Below, piece by piece: positions 25,107-34,314 of a stretch of DNA of 64,000 nucleotides. The stretch spans positions 2,294,001 to 2,358,000 of the forward strand of contig NZ_CP197246.1 of assembly GCF_052076145.1 (NCBI RefSeq), in the 5' to 3' direction. Both the position numbers and the translations under genes were made by a program. This DNA is from Kitasatospora sp052076145 (GTDB taxonomy: Bacteria > Actinomycetota > Actinomycetes > Streptomycetales > Streptomycetaceae). The notes under the pieces were generated by a model. That model saw only the letters and a list, made by a program, of their open reading frames with translations. It was not told the DNA's origin and searched no databases. Within the stretch, counting starts at the first letter, position 1. Each line of letters opens with the position of its first letter.

Positions 25107-26102
25107 TCAGTTGCCCTTGGGGTCGAGCGCGTCACGCAGGCCGTCGCCGAAGAGGTTGAAGGCGAGGACGGTGACGAAGATCGCCAGACCCGGGATGACC
25201 ATGTACGTCGGGTCGGACTGGTAGATCCCGATGGCGTCGTTGAGCATCTGCCCCCAGGAGGGGGTCGGCGGCTTGACGCCCGCACCGAGGAAGCTGAGGG
25301 CCGCCTCGCTGAGGATGTTGGTCGGGATGATCAGCGTCATGTAGACCAAGATCGGCGCGACCAGGTTGGGCAGCAGCTCGCGGATCAGGATGTGGCCGCT
25401 GCCCGCGCCGAGGCTGCGCGCGGCGTCGATGTACTCGCGCTCACGCAGCGACATCACCTGGCCTCGGACGATCCGGCCGATGTAGGGCCAGCCGAAGAGG
25501 CCGATGACGACGACCAGGACGACCATCCGGAGGAACGAGCCGCTGAAACCCAGCAGGTCGTTGGGCATCACGGAGATCAGCGCGATGGAGAACAGCAGCT
25601 GCGGGAAGGCCAGCAGCACGTCCATGACCCGGCTGATGACGGAGTCGATCCAGCCACCGAAGAACCCGGCGGCCATGCCCATCAGGACACCGATGACGGT
25701 CGAGAGCGCGGCGGCGGAGAAGGCCACGCCGAGCGAGACGCGGGCGCCGTAGACGATCCGGCTGAGGACGTCGCGACCGAACTTCGGGTCGATCCCCAGC
25801 AGGAAGTCGCTGCTGACGCCGCCGTAGGCGCCCTTCGGCAGACCGAGGTCCGGGTTGATCTGGTCCGGGTGCGGCTCGTCGACCGGGTGACCGATCAGCG
25901 AGATGATCACCGGGGCGAAGACCGCCACCAGGATCAGCAGGAGCACCACGGCACCGCCGATGAGGGCGATCTTGTCCCGCTTCAGGCGGGCCCAGGCGAT
26001 CTTGCCGGGCGAGCGGCCCTCGATCTTCTTCGGCTCAGCGGCGGGCGCGGCCTCGGGCGCCGCCTCGGGGGCGGAGCCGGTGGTCTCGGTGGGTGTGGTC
26101 AT
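25107..26102 (-). CDS. oppC: Oligopeptide ABC transporter permease (OppC type)
   Basis: A 331-residue permease with an extended Ala/Glu/Pro-rich cytoplasmic N-terminus (residues 1-35), then RSPGKIAWARLKRDKIALIGGAVVLLLILVAVFAP, the characteristic OppC entry segment. The lumenal FLLGIDPKFGRDVLSRIVYGARVSL motif and the EAA loop EYIDAARSLGAGSGHILIRELLPN identify it. It is the first gene of the operon, so the opp promoter should lie in the 625-bp non-coding region upstream. The gap to oppA (110 bp) contains a small palindrome (GATCGGC / GCCGATC). Confidence 0.93.
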   Translation of the reverse strand: MTTPTETTGSAPEAAPEAAPAAEPKKIEGRSPGKIAWARLKRDKIALIGGAVVLLLILVAVFAPVIISLIGHPVDEPHPDQINPDLGLPKGAYGGVSSDFLLGIDPKFGRDVLSRIVYGARVSLGVAFSAAALSTVIGVLMGMAAGFFGGWIDSVISRVMDVLLAFPQLLFSIALISVMPNDLLGFSGSFLRMVVLVVVIGLFGWPYIGRIVRGQVMSLREREYIDAARSLGAGSGHILIRELLPNLVAPILVYMTLIIPTNILSEAALSFLGAGVKPPTPSWGQMLNDAIGIYQSDPTYMVIPGLAIFVTVLAFNLFGDGLRDALDPKGN

Positions 26103-26728
26103 GAGTCAGTTCGTTCCCCTCGCCGACGGTGGCCGGCCCACGGTGTCCTGGACGTACGCGGTACGCCGGGCCCGGTCCGGGCCCGGAGCCGAGGACGGTC
26201 CGGTTGTTCGCGACTGTGCGGTGCGGTGCGTCGGTGCGGTGTCGCCGCGGGCCGTGCGGCCGCGACGGTGCAGAAATCGTTGTCAGGGGTACCCGCAGGG
26301 CCGCCGCGCTCTGTGGGGGCGCGTCGTCGGTCCGACGGGGGGTATTGCGAAAAGGTGGTGCGAGATGTTGTGCGAGGTGGTGCACTTGCGATGGCGCAAA
26401 TTGCGGGTGGTGCACTTGCAGGGCGGAGCAGGGCGCACCGAGGTGCTGCCGCGCGGATGTGCACGTCGCGCGGTGTCTTGCGTCCAGGTAGCGCGCCGGC
26501 CCTTGTGGGGCCGGTTCCGCGCACTGCACTGCGCAGACTCTCCGTCATCCGAGCGGGCTAACGCCAGACCTGGCCGCCGAAGGATGCCCAACTGTGATCT
26601 GTCGACATGCATCGGTGATCTTGTCGCATAACGCTCTTCACACGGGTGTTACGCGTGTGTCCAGACGCCCACGACCTACCTGACAGAGACTCACTCCGAT
26701 GGTGTGCAAACGGAGTTGCGCCCGCAGT
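26103..26728. other. Non-coding region upstream of the opp operon
   Basis: About 625 bp between the oppC start and the end of the first SseB-like gene. I find no convincing coding sequence: the ORFs here lack ribosome sites, have unusual codon use and overlap one another. It holds the direct repeats listed separately and presumably the opp promoter. Confidence 0.6.
26354..26419. repeat. Direct repeats upstream of oppC
   Basis: GGTGGTGCACTTGC occurs exactly at 26376-26389 and 26406-26419, 30 bp apart start to start (about three helical turns). A third partial copy, GGTGGTGCGAGATG, is at 26354. Between the two full copies lies an inverted repeat TTGCG-N4-CGCAA. The arrangement resembles a regulator binding site cluster for the opp promoter. 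Confidence 0.45.
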
Positions 26729-27475
26729 TCAGCGGGTCGGCCAGCCCGCCTGCGGCCAGCCGTAACCGCCCTGCCGGGCCTCCCGGTCGAAGAACGGCCG
26801 GGCATGCGCGCGCATCCAGACGGCCACCGGGTCGTAGTCGTCGGCGAGCAGCACCGTCGAGACCGCGAGGCCCTCCGGTGCGTGTACCAACGCACGCTGG
26901 ACCAGTGCCCGAACGGCCTCGACCGCGGGCGGCGAGGCGTCGTACAGATCCAGCCCGATCGCCAGGTACGGCTCACCGAGCACCGGGCGCACCCAGGCCC
27001 GGCGCAGTGCGCGGACGGGCCGCAGCTCGGCGGCCTGCTGCTCCAGCACGGCATAGAACTGCGGGGCGGCCAACTGCGGCTCGCCCAGCTGGAGCGGACC
27101 GGCGGGCAGCCGGTCCAGCCCGCCGGCGACCCGGCGCAGGTCGGCCCAGGGGATGCCGACACCGCCGCCCGGTGCGTGCGGATTCAGCCACAGGCCCCAG
27201 CGCGTCCGGTAGAGCGCGTTCGCGATCTCCGCCCCGGAGATCACCTCGTGCGCACGGCCCCAGCCACTGGCGGCCAGCTGCTCGGCGGAGGTCACGGCGG
27301 GGGCGTAGCCGTGCCCGCCGCTGTCCATGTTCCCGTACTGCGCGTCCGGGCTGCCGGGCTGCCCGTGCCAGAGCAGCATCCACACCTCACCCTCGGCGAG
27401 GGCCCGCAGCAGCTGTTCGTACGCCTCGTACTGCCCGGGGGCGACGTCGCGCATCGCGCGCTCCAACGTACTCAC
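26729..27475 (-). CDS. SseB-like protein (enhanced serine sensitivity family)
   Basis: A 248-residue cytosolic protein with the SseB N-terminal region (YEAYEQLLRALAEGEVWMLLW, PAVTSAEQLAASGW, EIANALYRTRWGLWLNPHAPGGGVGIPWADL) followed by the SseB C-terminal region (LRPVRALRRAWVRPVLGEPYLAIGLDLY, VQRALVHAPEGLAVSTVLLADDYDPVAVWM). In E. coli sseB was named from a serine-sensitivity phenotype; the molecular function is unknown. Start GTG 27475 (read MSTLERAM) has AGAGGG upstream. A second SseB-like gene lies directly upstream, and the glycine/serine operon begins beyond it, which is suggestive given the name. Confidence 0.8.
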   Translation of the reverse strand: MSTLERAMRDVAPGQYEAYEQLLRALAEGEVWMLLWHGQPGSPDAQYGNMDSGGHGYAPAVTSAEQLAASGWGRAHEVISGAEIANALYRTRWGLWLNPHAPGGGVGIPWADLRRVAGGLDRLPAGPLQLGEPQLAAPQFYAVLEQQAAELRPVRALRRAWVRPVLGEPYLAIGLDLYDASPPAVEAVRALVQRALVHAPEGLAVSTVLLADDYDPVAVWMRAHARPFFDREARQGGYGWPQAGWPTR

Positions 27476-27515
27476 CTCGGACCCTCTTCCCTCACGTCAT
27501 AAAGTTGCACTATCC

Positions 27516-27590
27516 AGGGGCGCGGGGAACTGCGCGAGGGCGGTAGGCACCGGACCGTACCTCCCGAGTCGCGCAGTTCCCCGCGCCCCT
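27516..27590. repeat. Large palindromic repeat (REP-like) between SseB genes
   Basis: A 22-bp perfect inverted repeat, arms 27516-27537 and 27569-27590, core GGCGCGGGGAACTGCGCG, with a 31-nt loop that itself pairs (GGTA / TACC). From memory, near-identical GC-rich palindromes are dispersed through many Streptomyces genomes. It sits exactly between two same-strand genes, so a terminator or attenuator role is plausible. Confidence 0.7.
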
Positions 27591-27596
27591 CGGGGC

Positions 27597-28376
27597 TCAT
27601 GCCCGAGCGTAGAAGGGTCTCACCCTGGTGAGCAGCCACTCGACCACCGGGTCGGCGACCGCGTCGAGCAGCACCAGGTGGACGCCCCACGCGGGCGGCG
27701 CGGTTCCCAGGGCCCGGCCGAGCGCCTCGTTGACCTGCACCGGGTCGGCCTGCCAGGCGGCGTCGAACTGGACGCCCACGTACAGTGCCGGGGTCTCGCC
27801 CTCGACGCTGGCCAGTGCCCTACGGGCCGTCAGCACGCCGGGCAGCTGACTGAGTTCGGTGATCGCCGCGGCCAGGAAGGCGTACGGCTCCTCGTGCGGG
27901 GCGGGCTCGCGCAGGGCGACCCGGGCGCCGTCCGGCTGCTGCTGCCAGCGGTCGCCCTGCGGGCCGCGCCGCAGCTCGCCGACCCCCTCCGGCGGCACCG
28001 GGATGCCGACCGGCGCCTCGGGGTTGACGGCGATGCCGACCCCGAGCGGCAGCCCACGGGCGAACTCCCAGGCCGGGGCGATCGCGAACGGCACCCCGGG
28101 GGCGTGCCGCAGGAACTGCTCCTGCGAGGAGAAGACGGGTACGTACGGTGAGCCCGCGAGCTCGATCGTCGGCAGGTCCAGCGCCTGGCCCTGCGGGTCG
28201 GCCCCGGCGGGCAGCGGGATCCACACCTGGCTGCGCGCCAGCACCTCGATCACCCGGGGCGTCGCGCCCGGGTCGCCGAGGGCGGCGGTGAGCACCTGCT
28301 CCAGCTCGTTCGCGGGCCAACCGCTGCCCTCGGCCGCCCACCCCTGCGCCTGAGTCCCACCCGCCGGGTAGCCCAT
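27597..28376 (-). CDS. SseB-like protein (second copy)
   Basis: A 259-residue paralog of the downstream SseB-like protein. It has a Gly/Ala/Gln N-terminus (MGYPAGGTQAQGWAAEG), the N-terminal domain motif NELEQVLTAALGDPGATPRVIEVLARSQVWIPLP with SPYVPVFSSQEQFLRHAPG, and a C-terminal domain GVLTARRALASVEGETPALYVGVQFD...WGVHLVLLDAVADPVVEWLLTRVRPFY. This is the same fold plan but low identity, so the duplication is old. It reads away from the gcvT leader, so its promoter shares the intergenic space with the glycine riboswitch transcript. Function unknown. Confidence 0.8.
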   Translation of the reverse strand: MGYPAGGTQAQGWAAEGSGWPANELEQVLTAALGDPGATPRVIEVLARSQVWIPLPAGADPQGQALDLPTIELAGSPYVPVFSSQEQFLRHAPGVPFAIAPAWEFARGLPLGVGIAVNPEAPVGIPVPPEGVGELRRGPQGDRWQQQPDGARVALREPAPHEEPYAFLAAAITELSQLPGVLTARRALASVEGETPALYVGVQFDAAWQADPVQVNEALGRALGTAPPAWGVHLVLLDAVADPVVEWLLTRVRPFYARA

Positions 28377-28544
28377 CCGCGTCCAGCACCGCCCCTCTGC
28401 CCGTAGCTCGGGGAGAGCCTATCGGTCCCCGCCGACACTGTGACCTGACAGCGGCGCCGGGCCCCTCTCCCCCGCGCGCCGCCCGGCATGCCATGATGGG
28501 CGCGTCCTCCCCGGGGGGCGTCAACTTAACAACGGCCGCTCGAA

Positions 28545-28765
28545 CCCGTGCGGGAGAGTCCGGAGTGCCCCGACCAGGGCAGGGCCGGCGCCGAAGGAGC
28601 AAGTCCTCCCCGGAATCTCTCAGGCCCCCCTACCGCACGGGCGAGGCACATCTGGAAAGTGGAACACGGCCGCGCCGTGCGCCCACCCACGGTGCAAGCC
28701 GCCATCCTTGTTGTCTACGGCAAGGGGCGCGGTGAAGCTCTCAGGTTGCGACGACAGATGGGGAG
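28545..28765 (+). ncRNA. Tandem glycine riboswitch upstream of gcvT
   Basis: Two glycine aptamers lie in series in the gcvT leader. The first is closed by P1 CCCGTGCGG / CCGCACGGG (28545-28641) and contains the conserved GGGAGAG, GCCGAAGGAGCAA and CTCTCAGG elements. The second is closed by CATCTG / CAGATG (about 28649-28760) and contains GGAAAG, GGTGCAAGCC and CTCTCAGG. About 80 bases separate it from the gcvT start. Glycine riboswitches typically turn the glycine cleavage genes on when glycine is abundant. Confidence 0.9.
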
Positions 28766-28844
28766 ACACCGCCCCCGTATGCCCGTACGCAGGTCCACGC
28801 TCTGCGTGCAGTCCCTGAGTGCCCAGCCAAGGAGCCAATCCGCC

Positions 28845-29978
28845 ATGTCCTCCGACCAGGCCAGCCCCCGCCTCACCGCGCTCGACGCGCTGCACCGCAC
28901 GCTCGGCGCCACCATGACCGACTTCGCGGGGTGGGACATGCCGCTGCGCTACGGCAGCGAGCGGGAGGAGCACCTCGCCGTCCGTACCAAGGCCGGGCTC
29001 TTCGACCTCTCGCACATGGGCGAGATCACCGTGACCGGCCCGCAGGCCGGCGAGCTGCTCGACCACGCGCTGGTCGGCTTCATCTCCGCGCTCGGCGAGC
29101 TGCGCGCCCGCTACACGATGATCTGCCGCGAGGACGGCGGCATCCTGGACGACCTGATCGTCTACCGCACCGGTGAGACCGAGTTCATGGTCGTCGCCAA
29201 CGCCTCCAACGCCCAGGTCGTGCTGGACGCGCTGACCGAGCGCTCGGCCGGCTTCGACGCCGTCGTCCGCGACGACCGCGATGCGTACGCGCTGCTCGCC
29301 GTCCAGGGCCCGGAGGCGAACGGCATCCTCGCCTCGCAGACCGACGCCGACCTGCCCGGCCTGAAGTACTACGCGATCCTGCCCGCCGTCGTCGCCGGCA
29401 AGGACGTCCAGCTGGCCCGCACCGGCTACACCGGCGAGGACGGCTTCGAGATCTTCTGCGCCCCGGCCGACGCCGAGCACATCTGGAACGCGCTGACCGA
29501 GGCGGGCGCCGGTGTCGGCCTCGTCCCGTGCGGCCTCTCCTGCCGTGACACGCTGCGCCTGGAGGCGGGCATGCCGCTGTACGGGCACGAGCTGAACACC
29601 GACCTGACGCCGTTCGACGCCGGTCTGGGCCGGGTCGTCCGCTTCGACAAGACCACCAACAACGGCGAGTTCGTCGGCCGCAAGGCCCTGGAGGCCGCCG
29701 CCGCCCAGGCCGAGTCCAACCCGCCGCGCAAGCTGGTCGGCCTGGTCTCCGAGGGCAAGCGCGTCCCGCGCGCCGAGTACGGCGTCGTCAGCACCGACGG
29801 CACCCCGATCGGGCGGATCACCTCCGGCGCCCCCTCCCCCACCCTGGGCAAGCCGATCGCCATCGCGTACGTGGACGCGGCGCACGCCACCCCCGGCACC
29901 GCCGTCGCCGTGGACGTCCGTGGCAAGCACGAGCCGGTCGAGGTCGTCGCCCTCCCGTTCTACAAGCGCGCCAAGTAA
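28845..29978 (+). CDS. gcvT: Glycine cleavage system aminomethyltransferase (T protein)
   Basis: A 377-residue T protein that transfers the aminomethyl carbon from lipoyl-H protein to tetrahydrofolate, releasing ammonia. Motifs: FAGWDMPLRYGSEREEHLAVRTKAGLFDLSHMGEI at the N-terminus (folate-binding region), GGILDDLIVYR (the conserved aspartate), ARTGYTGEDGFEIF, and the C-terminal EFVGRKALE and GRITSGAPSPTLGKPIA. ATG 28845 has AAGGAG upstream and gives MSSDQASPRLTALDALHRTLG; the frame extends far upstream through the riboswitch, but that is non-coding. It is followed by gcvH and glyA on the same strand. Confidence 0.96.
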   Translation: MSSDQASPRLTALDALHRTLGATMTDFAGWDMPLRYGSEREEHLAVRTKAGLFDLSHMGEITVTGPQAGELLDHALVGFISALGELRARYTMICREDGGILDDLIVYRTGETEFMVVANASNAQVVLDALTERSAGFDAVVRDDRDAYALLAVQGPEANGILASQTDADLPGLKYYAILPAVVAGKDVQLARTGYTGEDGFEIFCAPADAEHIWNALTEAGAGVGLVPCGLSCRDTLRLEAGMPLYGHELNTDLTPFDAGLGRVVRFDKTTNNGEFVGRKALEAAAAQAESNPPRKLVGLVSEGKRVPRAEYGVVSTDGTPIGRITSGAPSPTLGKPIAIAYVDAAHATPGTAVAVDVRGKHEPVEVVALPFYKRAK

Positions 29979-30085
29979 CTCCGCTTGTCGGACCACCTGA
30001 CTCTCTGCCACCCGAACCCCCGGATGTCCGGTCCGTTCAGCGGACGGCTTCGCCCTACCCTCTTGCGATCCTGGAGAATGACGTC

Positions 30086-30463
30086 ATGAGCAACCCCACA
30101 CACCTGCAGTACAGCAAGGAGCACGAGTGGCTGACGGCCGTCGAGGGCGGTGTGTCGACCATCGGCATCACCAAGCACGCGGCCGACGCGCTCGGTGACA
30201 TCGTCTACGTCCAGCTCCCGGCCGTCGGCGACGACGTCGTCGCGGGCGAGACCTGTGGCGAGCTGGAGTCGACCAAGTCGGTCAGCGACCTCTTCTCGCC
30301 GGTCACCGGCAAGGTCGTCGAGATCAACGACTCCGTCGTGGACGAGCCGGCCTCGGTGAACACTGACCCGTTCGGCGACGCCTGGCTGTTCAAGGTCGAG
30401 GTCACGTCCGTCCAGGACGAGCTGCTCTCCGCCGACGAGTACACCGCCTTCATCGGCGGCTGA
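30086..30463 (+). CDS. gcvH: Glycine cleavage system H protein
   Basis: A 125-residue lipoyl carrier that shuttles the aminomethyl group between P, T and L proteins. The lipoylation lysine is K64 in GELESTKSVSDLFSP. The N-terminal YSKEHEWL and C-terminal NTDPFGDAWLFKVE are diagnostic. Full length for the family. It starts 107 bp after gcvT and is 139 bp before glyA, with a strong hairpin after it. The decarboxylating subunit gcvP is not in this window, so the system is split in this genome, as in other streptomycetes. Confidence 0.97.
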   Translation: MSNPTHLQYSKEHEWLTAVEGGVSTIGITKHAADALGDIVYVQLPAVGDDVVAGETCGELESTKSVSDLFSPVTGKVVEINDSVVDEPASVNTDPFGDAWLFKVEVTSVQDELLSADEYTAFIGG

Positions 30464-30486
30464 CTCAGCTCCCCCCAAGCGTGACG

Positions 30487-30514
30487 GGGGCGGCCGCAGC
30501 GCGGCGGCCGCCCC
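30487..30514 (+). terminator. Hairpin between gcvH and glyA
   Basis: An 11-bp perfect stem (GGGGCGGCCGC / GCGGCCGCCCC) with a 6-nt loop, 24 bases after the gcvH stop. No U-tract. It may end or weaken the gcvTH transcript so that glyA is partly independent. Confidence 0.5.
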
Positions 30515-30602
30515 TCCCCTCGGTCCACTGCCCTCCCGCCCGCCCGGCCACCACCCAGTCGGTCGCGCTGCGCGGGGAAGCCCCATGACGGGAAGACCCA
30601 CC

Positions 30603-31871
<1,269 letters not shown>

Positions 31872-31896
31872 CCCGGGCTTCGGTAAGTCTTTTTTT

Positions 31897-31929
31897 GGAA
31901 GGCGCGGCCCGACCCATGCCGCGCCTTCC
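31897..31929 (+). terminator. Hairpin between glyA and sdaA
   Basis: A 12-bp perfect stem (GGAAGGCGCGGC / GCCGCGCCTTCC, 9-nt loop) 25 bases after the glyA stop. Unusually, the T-run (31890-31896) precedes rather than follows the stem on the plus strand, so it is not a canonical intrinsic terminator in either direction. Confidence 0.5.
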
Positions 31930-32039
31930 GAAACCTCGGGGCGCCGCGCACACTGGAACGTAAGCGTGGTGCCCCGTCCCATGCCCTCAGCGGCCTTCAG
32001 CTCCATCCCTCCCACGAGACCCGACAAGGACGTCCCCCC

Positions 32040-33407
32040 GTGGCGCTCAGCGTGTTCGACCTCTTCTCCATCGGCATCGGGCCTTCCAGCTCCCACACCG
32101 TCGGCCCGATGCGAGCCGCCCGGATGTTCGCCCGGCGCCTGAAGTCGGAAGGACTGCTGACCCAGACCGCCACCGTCCGCGCCGAGCTCTTCGGCTCGCT
32201 CGGCGCCACCGGCCACGGCCACGGCACCCCGAAGGCCGTCCTGCTCGGGCTCGAGGGCAACTCCCCCCGCACCGTCGACGTCGACCAGGCCGACGTGGAC
32301 GTCGAGCGGATCAAGGCCGACAAGCGGATCAACCTGCTCGGCCTGCACGAGATCGCCTTCGACGCCGACACCCAGCTGATCCTGCACCGCCGCCGCTCGC
32401 TGCCCTACCACGCGAACGGCATGACGCTCTTCGCCTACGACCCGGCCGGCGTGCCCGTCCTGGAGAAGACGTACTACTCCGTCGGCGGCGGCTTCGTGGT
32501 CGACGAGGACGCGCTCGGCGCCGACCGCGTGGTGCCCGACGACGCCCAGCTGCGCTACCCCTTCCGCACCGGCGAGGAGCTGCTCCGGCTCACCCGGGAG
32601 ACCGGGCTGTCGATCTCCGGCCTGATGCTGGAGAACGAGAAGGCCTGGCGCAGCGAGGCCGAGATCCGGGCCGGGCTGCTGGAGATCTGGGGCGTGATGC
32701 AGGAGTGCGTGAGCGCCGGCATGGCCCGCGAGGGCATCCTGCCGGGCGGGCTGAAGGTGCGGCGCCGGGCCGCCTCCGGCGCCCGCGCCCTGCGCGCCGA
32801 GGGCATCGGGCCGGCCAACGCGATGGAGTGGGTCACCCTCTACGCGATGGCGGTGAACGAGGAGAACGCCTCCGGCCAGCGCGTGGTCACCGCCCCCACC
32901 AACGGCGCGGCGGGCATCATCCCGGCCGTCCTGCACTACTTCCTGAACTTCATCCCGGGCGCCGACGACGACGGCATCGTCCGCTTCATGCTGGCGGCCG
33001 GCGCGATCGGCATGCTCTTCAAGGAGAACGCCTCCATCTCCGGCGCCGAGGTCGGCTGCCAGGGCGAGGTCGGCTCGGCCTGCTCGATGGCGGCCGGCGG
33101 CCTCGCCGAGGTGCTCGGGGGCTCGCCCGAGCAGGTCGAGAACGCCGCCGAGATCGGCATCGAGCACAACCTCGGCCTCACCTGCGACCCCGTCGGCGGC
33201 CTGGTCCAGATCCCGTGCATCGAGCGGAACGGCATGGCCTCGGTCAAGGCGATCACCGCCGCCCGGATGGCCCTGCGCGGCGACGGCCGCCACCACGTCT
33301 CCCTCGACAAGGCCATCAAGACCATGAAGGAGACCGGCGCCGACATGAAGGTCAAGTACAAGGAGACCTCCCGCGGCGGGCTCGCGGTCAACGTCATCGA
33401 GTGCTGA
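32040..33407 (+). CDS. sdaA: L-serine ammonia-lyase (Fe-S type, single chain)
   Basis: A 455-residue L-serine dehydratase that converts L-serine to pyruvate and ammonia with a 4Fe-4S cluster. The N-terminal beta domain begins SVFDLFSIGIGPSSSHTVGPM, where SSSHT contacts substrate. The C-terminal catalytic domain has the cluster cysteines in GCQGEVGSACSMAAGG and CDPVGGLVQIPC, plus APTNGAAGIIPAVLHYF. Start GTG 32040 (MALSVFDLF) follows GGACG. Placed after gcvT-gcvH-glyA it completes a route glycine to serine to pyruvate. Its 3' flank marks the left border of a degraded accessory island. Confidence 0.96.
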   Translation: MALSVFDLFSIGIGPSSSHTVGPMRAARMFARRLKSEGLLTQTATVRAELFGSLGATGHGHGTPKAVLLGLEGNSPRTVDVDQADVDVERIKADKRINLLGLHEIAFDADTQLILHRRRSLPYHANGMTLFAYDPAGVPVLEKTYYSVGGGFVVDEDALGADRVVPDDAQLRYPFRTGEELLRLTRETGLSISGLMLENEKAWRSEAEIRAGLLEIWGVMQECVSAGMAREGILPGGLKVRRRAASGARALRAEGIGPANAMEWVTLYAMAVNEENASGQRVVTAPTNGAAGIIPAVLHYFLNFIPGADDDGIVRFMLAAGAIGMLFKENASISGAEVGCQGEVGSACSMAAGGLAEVLGGSPEQVENAAEIGIEHNLGLTCDPVGGLVQIPCIERNGMASVKAITAARMALRGDGRHHVSLDKAIKTMKETGADMKVKYKETSRGGLAVNVIEC

Positions 33408-33445
33408 GACAGCTGGCCTGAACACCCCGGGATTCCCCACGTAAA

Positions 33446-33483
33446 GCCGCCCCGTGCCCGCCGAATGGCCGGTCCGGGGCGGC
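33446..33483 (+). terminator. Hairpin after sdaA
   Basis: A 9-bp perfect stem (GCCGCCCCG / CGGGGCGGC) with a 20-nt loop, about 40 bases after the sdaA stop. No U-tract; probable transcript end. Confidence 0.5.
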
Positions 33484-33511
33484 GACTGGGGCGACAGGAC
33501 GCGGCGCACCT

Positions 33512-33778
33512 CCCAGAGCGCAGTCCGCGCAGCCGGGCGCGACGAAGGCGATGCGGGAGGTCTACAACGCAGAGGACGGCGCCCACGCGGAGAAGGCGAC
33601 CGAGGAGTTCGCCCGCACCTACGGCACAGCGTGGCCCAAGGCCGTCGCGAGGATCACCGACGACCGTGACGAGCTACTGGCGTTCTATGACTTCCCGGCC
33701 GAGCACTGGGTCCACCTGCGGACCACGAATCCCATCGAGTCGACGTTCTCCACGGTCAAGCTGCGGACGAACTGCTGA
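33512..33778 (+). pseudogene. IS256/Mutator-family transposase fragment
   Basis: An in-frame segment reads PRAQSAQPGATKAMREVYNAED, then EEFARTYGTAWPKAVARITDD and ELLAFYDFPAEHWVHLRTTN, then PIESTFSTVKLRT. This matches the C-terminal part of IS256-type transposases, including the final catalytic glutamate region (NPIESTF). Both ends are gone: there is no upstream DDE core, and the frame stops after KLRTN, where a full enzyme would continue with a Lys-Thr-rich helix. No terminal inverted repeats were found. It is a non-functional remnant marking past IS activity next to sdaA. Confidence 0.8.
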
Positions 33779-33855
33779 ACCCACTCGACGCTCCAGCCGC
33801 AGAGTCAGCCGCAGCCGAACTGCTCGAGGACCTGCTCGACGACTGCAACCCGTTT

Positions 33856-34281
33856 GTGTCGTCCATAGAGCTGTCCCATGTAGTCCCAGTGGCCGGGACG
33901 ACACCCGGTCATGACTGGATGACGGGCCTCGCTCAGGCTGTGTACGACGCGGGGGTCAGTGGACACCAGGGAGGAACGTCGGTCGCCCCGTTCGAGTCAC
34001 CGCGAGCCTGGCGGGACATCCTCCGCCGACAGGTGACCGACGGCATCATGCAGCCCGCCAAGAGGTGGCCGGATGCCAACCTGCGCACGCCCGCCGAGAT
34101 CCGGCAGGCAGGCGAACTCGCCGATCTCATCGAAGCACATCTGGGGCCCGTCCGAAGCTCCGGCGACGTCGACGGCCCGCGCGTGGGCATGGGCATGGGC
34201 ATGGGCACCGTATGGTCGCGCAGCCTGCTGTTGGTCACCAGCGACTGGGCCACCGTCCTCTTTCTCGGGCTTGATGACTGA
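33856..34281 (+). CDS. Hypothetical protein, probably 5'-truncated
   Basis: A 141-residue ORF starting at GTG 33856 (MSSIELSHVVPVAGTTPGHDWMTG). I do not recognise a family. Visible features: a soluble helical segment SPRAWRDILRRQVTDGIMQPAKRWPDANLRTPAEIRQAGELADLIEAHLG, an odd Gly-Met repeat GMGMGMG encoded by a 6-bp tandem repeat (GGGCAT), and a hydrophobic C-terminus SLLLVTSDWATVLFLGLDD. The same frame is open upstream as ELLEDLLDDCNPFVSS right up to the transposase remnant, and no good ribosome site precedes the GTG. It may therefore be the 3' part of a gene cut by the insertion. It might not be expressed. Confidence 0.4.
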   Translation: MSSIELSHVVPVAGTTPGHDWMTGLAQAVYDAGVSGHQGGTSVAPFESPRAWRDILRRQVTDGIMQPAKRWPDANLRTPAEIRQAGELADLIEAHLGPVRSSGDVDGPRVGMGMGMGTVWSRSLLLVTSDWATVLFLGLDD

Positions 34282-34314
34282 CCGAACCCGTCCCCGTCAA
34301 CTGCGGCCGCCGCC

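Noticed and set aside
26103..26728. Overlapping ORFs upstream of oppC on both strands
   Set aside because: No ribosome sites or domains and poor codon bias; interpreted as a regulatory region.
33512..33778. A functional insertion sequence
   Set aside because: Only about 89 codons of the C-terminal transposase remain, with no terminal inverted repeats or target duplication found.
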